12,711 bases of DNA, from positions 1 through 12,711 of the forward strand of contig CABTAA010000025.1 in the NCBI GenBank assembly GCA_902482615.1. The letters are read 5' to 3'. The notes under the pieces are model-generated. The model had not been told where the DNA came from. It saw nothing but the letters and a program-made list of their open reading frames with translations, and did not search any database. Each line of letters opens with the position of its first letter. Positions within the stretch are counted from its first letter, which is position 1. Made by a program: the position numbers and the translations under genes. This stretch comes from an uncultured Collinsella sp. Lineage in GTDB: Bacteria; Actinomycetota; Coriobacteriia; Coriobacteriales; Coriobacteriaceae. Below, piece after piece: positions 1 to 6,827 of the stretch.

Positions 1-414
1 GAGCGGGCGCTTGAGCGCTTTGGCGGTACGGGAACGCGCGTCTATGCCGCGATTCGAGCCGCACAAGAGGGGACAGAGCGGGCGCGTGGGACCGCCGTTC
101 GCCTGCGCAAGGCATGTGAGCGCCATGACCAATTGTGGTGTGGCGGCGTTGCCATCTGCGCCGGCAGCGGCATCGCAGCGCTTCGCCATTCCCCACGCAT
201 GGGCCTCTTGCGCCGACCATTTTCGGAAGCGATGGATAAGCTTGTGGGCGCTGTGCGCATGGGCTGCTCCGTCGAGCATGCACAGCGACTTGGCGGCGGC
301 AATGCCGCCAACGTCGACGCCGACGGCATGGTTTGCGCCGAGCCAGCCGTGCCCGCGCCGATCTGGCGAGGCGCTCTGAAACGTCTGGGCGCCCACGCTC
401 AAACAAAAATCTAA
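1..414 (+). CDS. 3' part of an unidentified protein, possibly a flavodoxin-fold oxidoreductase
   Basis: The reading frame is open from the first base of the window to a TAA at 412-414, giving 137 residues; the start lies outside the window. The central part (WCGGVAICAGSGIAALRHSP, then RMGLLRRPFSEAMDKL) has the glycine-rich strand-loop followed by an arginine-rich helix that I associate with the C-terminal half of NAD(P)H-dependent flavoprotein oxidoreductases, but no diagnostic motif is complete. The first 40 residues are rich in Arg, Ala and Glu and look helical. The gene ends one base before the stop codon of the convergent glycosylase gene, with no visible hairpin between them. The in-frame ATG at 133 is a possible internal start but has no convincing ribosome site. 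The gene call itself is fairly safe; the function is a guess. Confidence 0.6.
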   Translation, partial: ERALERFGGTGTRVYAAIRAAQEGTERARGTAVRLRKACERHDQLWCGGVAICAGSGIAALRHSPRMGLLRRPFSEAMDKLVGAVRMGCSVEHAQRLGGGNAANVDADGMVCAEPAVPAPIWRGALKRLGAHAQTKI

Positions 415-415
415 A

Positions 416-979
416 TTAAATAACAGCCCAGTCAACGGCTTCGTGCCAACGCTCAACAAGACGCTCCAGGCACCAGGCGGCATTGGCGGGACTTGTCGAG
501 GGCAGGACAATGGCAGGCAGCCCCGTCCGATCTTGCAAGTAGCGTTTGTAGAGTCGCCCTGCCGTACCGCCGTTACAGACAACGACCTCGATCGGCGCGG
601 CATCGGTAATGCGCTCGATATGTGCCGGCACAACGTTGCGGATGCTCGCGTCGCTCGAGCCCTTAATGTCGCAGCTCTCGATTGCATCCCACAGGGCTAC
701 GCCGCCGTTCAACAGCATGACCCGCTTGGCGGCAATGGAGGCATCGAGCGTCGCGGGCTCACCGCTTGCCAAAGGATCGCCCTCGTTGGGCGGCACAGGC
801 ATACCGAGGCACGTGGCCATCACACGCCAAAAGCGATTCTGAGGGTTGCCGTAATAAAAGGCATTGGCGCGCGAAAGCACCGAGGGAAACGACCCGAGCA
901 CCAAAACGCGCGAGTGCTCGTCAAACACGGGCTCAAACCCATGCTCAATATGTTGATAGCCCTCGTCAGATACGGCCAT
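416..979 (-). CDS. DNA-deoxyinosine (hypoxanthine) glycosylase, uracil-DNA glycosylase superfamily
   Basis: A 187-residue protein matching the DNA-deoxyinosine glycosylase family (family 6 of the uracil-DNA glycosylase superfamily), which removes hypoxanthine left by adenine deamination and so starts base-excision repair in the cytoplasm. Visible hallmarks are the substrate-pocket motif GSFPS (residues 29-33), FYYGNPQNRFW (41-51), the central LLNGGVALWDAIESC stretch (about 89-103) with GSSDASI after it, and the late LPSTSPANA motif (159-167) in the position of the superfamily's second active-site loop. Length is normal for the family. The ATG lies 3 bases beyond the stop of the upstream amylase gene and has only a weak GAGAG ribosome site, so translation is probably coupled to the amylase. 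Nothing else in the neighbourhood concerns DNA repair. Family assignment is confident; substrate preference is inferred from the family. Confidence 0.87.
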   Translation of the reverse strand: MAVSDEGYQHIEHGFEPVFDEHSRVLVLGSFPSVLSRANAFYYGNPQNRFWRVMATCLGMPVPPNEGDPLASGEPATLDASIAAKRVMLLNGGVALWDAIESCDIKGSSDASIRNVVPAHIERITDAAPIEVVVCNGGTAGRLYKRYLQDRTGLPAIVLPSTSPANAAWCLERLVERWHEAVDWAVI

Positions 980-982
980 GGG

Positions 983-2359
983 CTAGGCTCTCAACAGATA
1001 GCGCACCTCGTAGGGTGCAAGCTCAAGGGTACCCGTCAGCTCGACCGTGGGCGCATCGTCGGCAAGCAGGTCGACGAAGGACCCGTTGAGCTCGCCGGCG
1101 CCAAAGGTGTAAGGCTCACCCACGGCATTCACCGCCACGAGTACCGTCGCGCCGTCACAGGCGCGCTCGAACAGCAGCTGCTTGTTCTGGATCACCACGT
1201 TGCGATAGGCACCGTAGTTGAGAGCACGGGCAGCCGCGTCGTCGGCCGAGCGAAGGTGCGCAAGCTGCGTGATGAACGCCGTCAGCTCGTTGGGCGCAGG
1301 CTCATTGAGCGCAGGTCTCAGCGCCCAGTCGCCATCGGGGCCACCCTTTTCGCCGGCAATTCCCCACTCGCTGCCATAGTAGACGCACGGGATGCCCGGC
1401 ATGCCAAAGAGCATGCCGTAGGCGGGACGCAGACACGACTTGTCGGTGAGGATACTTGCCAGGCGCGGCACATCGTGGTTGTCGACAAACGACAGCAGAT
1501 GTTTGCCGCGGTAGATGCACCACGGATCGCCGCCAAACTGGCGGTGCAGCGAATGGGCGATCTCGAACATGTTGACCGAGTTAAAGCTGGAGTACAGGCC
1601 CTTGTAGCACTCGTAGTTGGTGCAGGAGTCGAGCATCTCGTCGTTGACGATTTGGTTGTAGTCGCCGTGGAGCGTCTCGCCGATCAGCACAAAGTCGGGC
1701 TTGAGCTCACGGGTAAAGACGTGCAGGCGGCGCATAAAGTCGCGGTCGAGCATATAGGCAACGTCCAGGCGCAGGCCGTCGACGCCAAAGACCTCGGCCC
1801 AGCGGCGCACGGACTCGAGCAGGTAATCGACCACAGCGGGATTTTGCAGGTTGAGCTTCACAAGCTCAAAATGGCCTTCCCAGCCCTCGTACCAAAAGCC
1901 ATCGCCATAGCAGGAATCGCCGTCAAAGCTAATGTGGAACCAGTCCTTGTACGGCGAGTCCCACTTGCGCTCCTGCACATCGCGGAAGGCCCAAAAACCG
2001 CGGCCGACGTGGTTGAAGACGGCATCGAGCACCACGCGGATGCCATGGGCATGCAGCGTGTCGCATACGGCGGCAAAGTCGGCGTCCCCACCCAGGCGGC
2101 GATCAATATGGCGCAGGCTGCGCGTGTCGTAGCCATGGCTATCAGACTCGAGCGGCGGGTTGATGAGCACAGCGCCAATACCGAGTTCCTGCAGGTAGTC
2201 GGCCCATTGGGCAATCTTCATGATGGGGGCATCGGGGCTAGCTGTGGCATCGGCGGCCTGGGCGAGCTCATCCTCGGCAACGGGCGCGGCGTTTTCGCGC
2301 GGAGCTCCACAAAAGCCCAGCGGATAGATTTGATAGAACGTCGTCTCGTATGCCCACAT
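983..2359 (-). CDS. Cytosolic GH13 alpha-amylase family glycoside hydrolase
   Basis: A 458-residue glycoside hydrolase family 13 enzyme acting on alpha-glucans or maltodextrins. It begins directly with the barrel (MWAYETTFYQIYPLGFCGAP) and has no signal peptide or N-terminal carbohydrate-binding domain, so it should act inside the cell. All four GH13 regions are present: DAVFNHVG (112-119), GLRLDVAY with nucleophile Asp199, GETLHG with acid/base Glu228, and FVDNHD (291-296) with the transition-state Asp296. A small all-beta domain closes the C-terminus. I chose the ATG at 2359 because GGGAGG lies 5 bases upstream and the protein starts at the expected YQIYP strand; an in-frame ATG at 2392 would add 11 residues without a ribosome site. 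It may be a neopullulanase or cyclomaltodextrinase-like enzyme, but exact specificity cannot be read from sequence. It is the first gene of a two-gene unit with the glycosylase. Confidence 0.92.
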   Translation of the reverse strand: MWAYETTFYQIYPLGFCGAPRENAAPVAEDELAQAADATASPDAPIMKIAQWADYLQELGIGAVLINPPLESDSHGYDTRSLRHIDRRLGGDADFAAVCDTLHAHGIRVVLDAVFNHVGRGFWAFRDVQERKWDSPYKDWFHISFDGDSCYGDGFWYEGWEGHFELVKLNLQNPAVVDYLLESVRRWAEVFGVDGLRLDVAYMLDRDFMRRLHVFTRELKPDFVLIGETLHGDYNQIVNDEMLDSCTNYECYKGLYSSFNSVNMFEIAHSLHRQFGGDPWCIYRGKHLLSFVDNHDVPRLASILTDKSCLRPAYGMLFGMPGIPCVYYGSEWGIAGEKGGPDGDWALRPALNEPAPNELTAFITQLAHLRSADDAAARALNYGAYRNVVIQNKQLLFERACDGATVLVAVNAVGEPYTFGAGELNGSFVDLLADDAPTVELTGTLELAPYEVRYLLRA

Positions 2360-2394
2360 AGCAACCTCCCGGTAAGCGCAACACAACGACATCC

Positions 2395-2400
2395 ATTGTA
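2395..2400 (-). promoter_or_regulatory. Possible -10 box of the amylase gene
   Basis: On the minus strand TACAAT (5 of 6 matches to TATAAT) stands 36 bases before the amylase ATG. The best -35 candidate, TTGGGG at 2421-2426, has a spacing of 20, which is poor. The site lies just beyond the terminator-like hairpin at 2431-2497, where a new promoter would be needed. Weak call. Confidence 0.3.
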
Positions 2401-2430
2401 TGCCCAGCTTGTATCCTCTCCCCCAAAATA

Positions 2431-2497
2431 AGTTGCGGTGGAATAGTTCCTGCTTGGGCCTTCAGAGGCCTTAAACAGGAACTATTCCACCGCAACT
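2431..2497 (-). terminator. Perfect 22-bp inverted repeat, copy 1 of a dispersed hairpin; probable terminator of the MFS gene
   Basis: The arms at 2431-2452 and 2476-2497 are exact reverse complements over 22 bases (core GCGGTGGAATAGTTCC), and a smaller stem GGCCT/AGGCC (2457-2461 with 2466-2470) fills the loop. It begins 15 bases after the stop codon of the MFS gene. Read on the minus strand the stem is followed by CTTATTTT, an acceptable U-rich tail, so intrinsic termination is likely. The left arm recurs base for base at 10289-10310, so it is also a dispersed repeat rather than a one-off terminator. Confidence 0.75.
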
Positions 2498-2512
2498 GAT
2501 GAGGAAACGTGA

Positions 2513-3709
2513 TTAGGCGACAGGCTTTGCGCGACGAATGGCCGGGAACATCACCGTGATAGCGAGGATGACGCCCACGGCAGCGATCGCACCGCCCGCG
2601 AAGCCGATCCAGGCGATACCGGGACCCGAAACCACGGCTCCGCCGATCGCGGTACCCGTGCCGATACCGAGGTTGAACAGGCCCGAGAAGATCGACATGG
2701 CGACGGCCGACGAATCTGCCGGCGTGTGCTTGATGAGCTCGGCCTGAAACGCCACGTTAAAGGCCGTGGCGCAGCAACCCCACAGTGCGCAGACGGCAAG
2801 CACTGTCACGAGCGACGATGCGGCCGGCCCCATGAGCAGCAGGGCCACCGGCACGCCGGAGAGCGTGATAGCCAAGAACGGGAAGCGATGCCCATCGAAC
2901 AGGCGGCCAAACAGCCAGCTTCCGAGCAAACCAGAGCAGCCAAACGCCGTCAGCGTCATGGTAATGGCGCTTGCGTCGACATGCGCGACCTGCGCCAGGA
3001 AGGGCTCGATATAGCTGTAGCTTGCGTAATAGCCGGTCGCCATGAAGACCGTGACTGCGTAGAGCGCGATGAGGAGCGGGTTCTTGAGCAGCTCGGGCAG
3101 CTGTTTGACAGTAAAGCGCTCACCCGCCGGCATGGCCGGGAACACCGCTGCCTGGTAGACGACCGCGATGGCTGAGAGGCCCCCGACCACGGCAAACGTC
3201 ATGCGCCAGCCCACGGCCAAGCCAATGGCGCGACCGAGCGGCAGGCCAAAGATCTGCGCGATGGACGAGCCCGTAGCGATCATGCTGATGGCGAGCGCGC
3301 CGTGGCGAGTGTCGACCAGGCGCGAGGCCATAATCGAGGCGACTGACCAGAACACGGCATGTGCGCAAGCGACCACCAGGCGCGCGCAGACCAGGATGGG
3401 ATAGGTCGGCGCCACAGCGGACAGGAACTGACCGAGCGAGAACACGGCCAGCACGCCCAGCAGCATCCGCTTGAACTCAAAGCGCGAGGCGAACACCATG
3501 AGCGGCAGCGACAGCAGCATGACGCCCCAGGCATAGACCGAGATCATGATGCCCGCCTGGGCCTCGGTGAGCGAGAACGACGCGGCGATATCAGTCAAAA
3601 GGCCGATGGGCATAAACTCCGACGTGTTGAACACGAACGCACAGCAGGTGAGCCCGACGAGTGGGAGCCACTGCTTGAGCGTGATGCCGTCTTGCCTTGT
3701 CTGAGTCAT
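2513..3709 (-). CDS. MFS transporter of the SotB/YdeA sugar-efflux type (DHA1 family)
   Basis: A 398-residue inner-membrane protein with the hydrophobic pattern of a 12-helix major facilitator exporter. Several segments resemble E. coli SotB (YdeA) closely as I remember it: FNTSEFMPIGLL in helix 1 (from residue 27), AQAGIMISVYAWGV (about 51-64), HAVFWS, FGLPLGR (about 154-160), WRMTF, and SYIEPF in the second half. SotB-type proteins export sugars such as arabinose or IPTG; the natural substrate here is unknown. The start is the ATG at 3709, preceded by TTGGAGAC 8 bases upstream; a longer frame to 3805 would run through the GC-rich hairpin and promoter at 3743-3788 and is rejected. It is followed by the 22-bp hairpin and seems to be a single-gene unit. 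No neighbour shows what it transports. Confidence 0.87.
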   Translation of the reverse strand: MTQTRQDGITLKQWLPLVGLTCCAFVFNTSEFMPIGLLTDIAASFSLTEAQAGIMISVYAWGVMLLSLPLMVFASRFEFKRMLLGVLAVFSLGQFLSAVAPTYPILVCARLVVACAHAVFWSVASIMASRLVDTRHGALAISMIATGSSIAQIFGLPLGRAIGLAVGWRMTFAVVGGLSAIAVVYQAAVFPAMPAGERFTVKQLPELLKNPLLIALYAVTVFMATGYYASYSYIEPFLAQVAHVDASAITMTLTAFGCSGLLGSWLFGRLFDGHRFPFLAITLSGVPVALLLMGPAASSLVTVLAVCALWGCCATAFNVAFQAELIKHTPADSSAVAMSIFSGLFNLGIGTGTAIGGAVVSGPGIAWIGFAGGAIAAVGVILAITVMFPAIRRAKPVA

Positions 3710-3742
3710 ATATAACGTCTCCAATCGTTTTGAGCGGAGGCG

Positions 3743-3773
3743 ATTATATAGCAACGGCCCCGCATCCGTCAGT
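3743..3773 (-). promoter_or_regulatory. Probable promoter of the MFS gene
   Basis: On the minus strand a perfect TATAAT (3743-3748) lies 34 bases before the MFS ATG. A possible -35, CTGACG (3767-3772, 4 of 6 matches), sits 18 bases further upstream, inside the loop of the hairpin at 3755-3788. The -10 is convincing; the -35 is tentative. Confidence 0.55.
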
Positions 3774-3788
3774 ACAGATGCGGGGCCG
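3755..3788. terminator. GC-rich 12-bp hairpin downstream of feoB
   Basis: CGGCCCCGCATC (3755-3766) and GATGCGGGGCCG (3777-3788) are perfect reverse complements around a 10-base loop. The hairpin begins 41 bases beyond the feoB stop and is the natural place for its transcript to end. There is no real U tract on the minus strand (TTGCTATATAAT follows), so it may only pause polymerase, terminate with help, or protect the 3' end of the RNA. The -35 element of the next gene falls in its loop. Confidence 0.55.
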
Positions 3789-3829
3789 AAAACAATTCGA
3801 TACACAGAGGTTGCGCCGTCAATTCATAA

Positions 3830-6190
3830 CTAAGCCAACCCCAGCAATATGCCCGCCGAATGCACGACAAACGCCACGACCCAGGCGACCGTCACCTGAA
3901 ACGCGAATACGGCCACGGCATAGCGTGCGCCCAACTCGCTCTTGACGGCGCCGATGGACGCCACGCAAGGCGGGTACAGCAGCGTAAAGACCAAGAACAC
4001 GTAGGCGGTAAACGGCGAAAACATGGCTGACAGTGCCGCGGGAGAGGTTGCGCCCAAAAGCACCGTGAGCGTCGAGATGACGCTCTCTTTGGCAATAAGT
4101 CCGGTGACGAGCGCCGTCGATGCACGCCAGTCGCCAAAACCGAGCGGCGCCAGCACCGGCGCGATGATGCTGCCGAGGCCCGCAAGCAGGCTTTGCGACT
4201 GGTCGGCGACCACGTTAAAGCGGATATCGAACGTCTGCAGGAACCAGATGACCACCGTAGCGGCAAAGATAATGGTAAAGGCCTTGGTGATGAAGTCCTT
4301 GGCCTTATCCCATGCCAGCATCACCGTCGTCTTGACGCTCGGCAGGCGGTAATTGGGAAGCTCCATGATAAACGGCACCGGGTCGCCCTTAAATGCCGTG
4401 CGGTTGAGCACCAAAGCCGCGATGCAGCCGACCACGATACCGATCAGATAGAGCGAGACCATGGCGGGAACCGTCGCCTGCGGGAAAAACGCCCCGCACA
4501 GCAAGCCGTAAACCGGCAACTTGGCTGAGCAGCTCATAAACGGCGTGAGCATGACCGTCATCTTGCGGTCGTGCTCGGATGGGAGCGTACGGGTCGACAT
4601 GATAGCCGGCACGGTGCAGCCAAAACCGACGAGCATGGGCACAAAGCTACGGCCCGACAGGCCAAAGCGACGCAGCACCTTATCCATGACAAAGGCGACG
4701 CGCGCCATGTAGCCCGAGTCTTCCAGAATGGAGAGGAACAAAAAGAGCACGACGATAATCGGCAGGAAGGTCAGCACGCTGCCCACACCCGTAAGCACGC
4801 CGTCGACAGCCAGCGAACGCACTACGTCGTTGGTGCCGAACGCCTTGAGGCCCGCATCGGCCGAGGCGATGACGGCAGCGATACCGTCCTCCATAAGTCC
4901 CTGCAACGCCGCGCCGATCACGCCAAACGTCAGCCAAAAGACGAGGCCCATGATCACCAAAAACGCCGGAATGGCCGTGTAGCGACCCGTCAGGATGCGG
5001 TCGATCTTGACGGAGCGCACGTGCTCGCGGCTCTCATGCGGCTTAACGACGCAACGCCCGCACACGTCGCCGATAAAGCTAAAACGCATATCGGCCAGCG
5101 CAGATAGGCGGTCGGTGCCGGCCTCGCCCTCCATCTGGGTAATGATGTGCTCGATAGCGTCGAGCTCATTGCGATCCAGGTGAAGCGCCTCGGTTACCAG
5201 CTCATCGCCCTCGACCAGCTTGGTCGCCGCAAAGCGCACCGGGATGTGCGCCGTCACGGCATGGTCCTCGATCAGGTTAGCAATACCGTGGATGCAGCGA
5301 TGCAGCGCACCGCCGTCCGGACCGTCGGGCGCACAGAAGTCCAGGCGACCGGGGCGCTCGCGGAACCGCGCCACGTGCAGGGCGTGGTCCACCAGCTCGC
5401 CGATGCCCTCGTTGCGGGCAGCGCTAATGGGGACAACGGGCACGCCCAACAGGCTCTCGAGCAGGTTGACGTCTACGGCGCCGCCGTTGGCCGTCACCTC
5501 GTCCATCATGTTGAGCGCGATGACCATGGGGCGGTCAAGCTCCATAAGCTGCAACGTCAGGTACAGATTGCGCTCGATGTTGGTTGCGTCGATGATATCG
5601 ATGATGGCGTCGGGGTTTTCGTCCAAGATGAATTGACGGCTGACGATTTCTTCGCCCGTGTACGGAGACAGCGAATAAATGCCGGGCAGGTCGGTAACGC
5701 TCGCCTCGGGGTGGTTACGAATAGTGCCGTCCTTGCGATCGACCGTCACGCCGGGAAAGTTACCGACGTGCTGGTTGGAACCCGTCAGCTGGTTGAACAG
5801 CGTGGTCTTGCCGCAGTTTTGGTTGCCGGCGAGGGCAAAATGCAGTGGCGCGCCCTCGGGCACGGCCGTCTTCGCGGCGCGGGGCGAATACGTCCCCTCG
5901 CCCAGAGCCGGATGCTCCGTCGTGCCGATTGCGGCGTTAACGCGCGGGCCGGTATCGGTATCGTGCACATCCACGAGCTCGATGCGTGCGGCATCGTCCT
6001 TGCGCAGCGTCAGCTCGTAGCCGCGCAGGCGAATCTCGAGCGGGTCGCCCATGGGGGCGTACTTCATCATGGTGACTTCGGTGCCCGGCGTTAGACCCAT
6101 GTCCAAAATATGCTGTCGGAGTGCCTGATCGTCCGATGCCACCGATGCGACAACGGCGTCCTTTCCAATCTCGAGTGCATCGAGCTTCAC
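3830..6190 (-). CDS. feoB: Ferrous iron transporter FeoB with fused N-terminal FeoA domain
   Basis: A 786-residue Fe(II) uptake protein of the cytoplasmic membrane. Residues about 1-75 form an SH3-like FeoA domain (DMGLTPGTEVTMM, then DPLEIRLRGYELTLR). The GTPase domain follows with G1 GNQNCGKT (122-129), G2 NFPGVTVD, G3 DLPG (167-170), G4 NMMD (227-230) and G5 SAA (256-258). The C-terminal half is the FeoB membrane core, including FLSILEDSGYMARVAF, FGCTVPAIMSTRT, SCSAKLPVYG with the conserved Cys region, and LYPPCVASIGAVKSELG. I set the start at the GTG at 6190: GGGGGAGG lies 9 bases upstream and the FeoA fold begins at once. An ATG at 6241 would add 17 residues without a ribosome site, and the full open frame to 6424 reads backwards through the repeat array. 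No separate feoA or feoC is present. Probably repressed when iron is ample. Confidence 0.95.
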   Translation of the reverse strand: MKLDALEIGKDAVVASVASDDQALRQHILDMGLTPGTEVTMMKYAPMGDPLEIRLRGYELTLRKDDAARIELVDVHDTDTGPRVNAAIGTTEHPALGEGTYSPRAAKTAVPEGAPLHFALAGNQNCGKTTLFNQLTGSNQHVGNFPGVTVDRKDGTIRNHPEASVTDLPGIYSLSPYTGEEIVSRQFILDENPDAIIDIIDATNIERNLYLTLQLMELDRPMVIALNMMDEVTANGGAVDVNLLESLLGVPVVPISAARNEGIGELVDHALHVARFRERPGRLDFCAPDGPDGGALHRCIHGIANLIEDHAVTAHIPVRFAATKLVEGDELVTEALHLDRNELDAIEHIITQMEGEAGTDRLSALADMRFSFIGDVCGRCVVKPHESREHVRSVKIDRILTGRYTAIPAFLVIMGLVFWLTFGVIGAALQGLMEDGIAAVIASADAGLKAFGTNDVVRSLAVDGVLTGVGSVLTFLPIIVVLFLFLSILEDSGYMARVAFVMDKVLRRFGLSGRSFVPMLVGFGCTVPAIMSTRTLPSEHDRKMTVMLTPFMSCSAKLPVYGLLCGAFFPQATVPAMVSLYLIGIVVGCIAALVLNRTAFKGDPVPFIMELPNYRLPSVKTTVMLAWDKAKDFITKAFTIIFAATVVIWFLQTFDIRFNVVADQSQSLLAGLGSIIAPVLAPLGFGDWRASTALVTGLIAKESVISTLTVLLGATSPAALSAMFSPFTAYVFLVFTLLYPPCVASIGAVKSELGARYAVAVFAFQVTVAWVVAFVVHSAGILLGLA

Positions 6191-6236
6191 GTCCGTGTTC
6201 CTCCCCCGGCGCCCACAGGGCGTTGTATTTATGTTC

Positions 6237-6266
6237 ACCATGGCTAACCGTTTGCCATGGCTAACC
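6237..6266 (-). promoter_or_regulatory. Tandem 12-bp operator-like repeat before feoB
   Basis: The minus-strand motif GGTTAGCCATGG occurs twice, 17 bases apart (plus-strand copies of CCATGGCTAACC at 6238-6249 and 6255-6266). Each half contains GGTTAGCC, the core of the iron boxes bound by DtxR/IdeR-type repressors, and the palindrome GCCATGGC. The pair lies a few bases downstream of the predicted feoB transcription start, where a bound repressor would block transcription. The link to an iron regulator is inference from motif resemblance and gene function. Confidence 0.5.
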
Positions 6267-6280
6267 AATTTTAAGCTTAC

Positions 6281-6310
6281 ATGATAGCGTGAGCACACAA
6301 CGACGTTCAA
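6281..6310 (-). promoter_or_regulatory. feoB: Promoter of feoB
   Basis: On the minus strand TTGAAC (6305-6310, 4 of 6) and TATCAT (6281-6286, 5 of 6) are separated by 18 bases. This predicts a start near 6274 and an untranslated leader of about 85 bases, which carries the tandem GGTTAGCC motif and a small CGCCC/GGGCG hairpin (6210-6222) just before the ribosome site. Confidence 0.6.
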
Positions 6311-6334
6311 TCGACAGATCGCTGCGATGGGAAT

Positions 6335-6550
6335 TCTGGGCCATTGCTTCCCAGACGGGCCTGTTGCGGAAACCGAATCCCACTCCGGAACACCTAAACG
6401 GGACGGGCTTTCCGGTTGAGGCATCTAGCGGAAACTGCAGCCCGGAATCGGCGCTCAGACTGGGATGCGATTTCCCAATGGGGCCCTCGGGGAAACTACA
6501 GCCCGGAATCTGCTCTCGAAACGGGACGCGGTTTCCCCGAGGACCGAAAC
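6335..6550. repeat. Tandem palindromic repeat array A, four units of 61-62 bp
   Basis: Each unit has the form GGG-N8-TTTCC, a 12-20-base GC-rich middle often containing GGGCC, then GGAAAC-N6-CCC, and a linker like GGAATCTGCTCTCGAAAC. The GGG anchors fall at about 6338, 6400, 6462 and 6523, so spacing is 62, 62 and 61. The two arms of a unit are partly complementary, but in this copy they are eroded; the last unit is degenerate in its second half. The same unit builds array B at 10088-10275, in the same orientation. The open frames crossing it are not credible genes. Confidence 0.85.
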
Positions 6551-6675
6551 AGCCGCCCGCCCCTCGACAAAATGATCCGTTCCCTCCGTCGCATGCGGAA
6601 CATCCAAGGAGTGTCCCAGGGTGCCGGCACAATAGGAACGTCCCCAGCTGCCGGCGGCATTTCGCCGCAACAGCA
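6551..6675. other. Intergenic spacer without a gene
   Basis: Between array A and the permease terminator I see no credible coding frame. The only structure is the REP-like pair listed separately; the remainder is ordinary GC-rich sequence with no clear promoter. The stretch 6712-6827 between the terminator and the permease stop is likewise featureless. Confidence 0.6.
6597..6654. repeat. REP-like direct repeat pair with palindromic GTGCCGGCAC
   Basis: GGAACATCC...GTGTCCCAGGGTGCCGG (6597-6627) is followed by the shorter related GGAACGTCCCCAGCTGCCGG (6635-6654). Both share GGAAC, a GTCCC block and end in TGCCGG; the perfect palindrome GTGCCGGCAC (6621-6630) lies between. This is the style of bacterial REP elements, short GC-rich palindromic units lying between genes. 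No transposase of the REP-associated type is present in the window. Confidence 0.5.
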
Positions 6676-6711
6676 AAAGCCCGCGCTGGCAACAAATGTC
6701 ACCTGCGCGGG
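6676..6711 (-). terminator. Probable intrinsic terminator of the permease gene
   Basis: CCCGCGC (6680-6686) pairs with GCGCGGG (6705-6711) around an 18-base loop. Read on the minus strand the stem is followed by CTTTTG. It lies 117 bases beyond the permease stop codon and closes the dimethylargininase-permease transcript. Confidence 0.55.
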
Positions 6712-6827
6712 TTTGGTGGGCGCTCACAAAGGCACGTTACAGAGGCCCACGTCAGTTATGGATTACCGAACGGCACCGGCACGCGATGCCTCCGTCGGCT
6801 TACCAAGCGATGAAGCTTGCCGCAGTC

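Noticed and set aside
443..2431. A 662-codon open frame on the plus strand opposite the glycosylase and amylase genes.
   Set aside because: It lies fully antisense to two genes with clear catalytic motifs, spans both and their junction, has no recognisable domain or ribosome site, and fits GC-rich codon bias.
2513..3805. A longer MFS protein starting at 3805.
   Set aside because: The extra 32 residues are encoded by the hairpin and TATAAT promoter, and the ATG at 3709 has a good ribosome site.
5147..6094. A 315-codon plus-strand frame inside feoB.
   Set aside because: It is antisense to the FeoA and GTPase domains, whose motifs are all intact; no ribosome site is seen.
6191..6240. A riboswitch in the feoB leader.
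   Set aside because: The leader is only about 85 bases, with a single 5-bp hairpin and no recognisable conserved aptamer sequence.
6335..6550. A CRISPR array.
   Set aside because: The units have no constant repeat with unique spacers: variation is spread over the whole unit, both arms and linker recur, and no cas gene is present.
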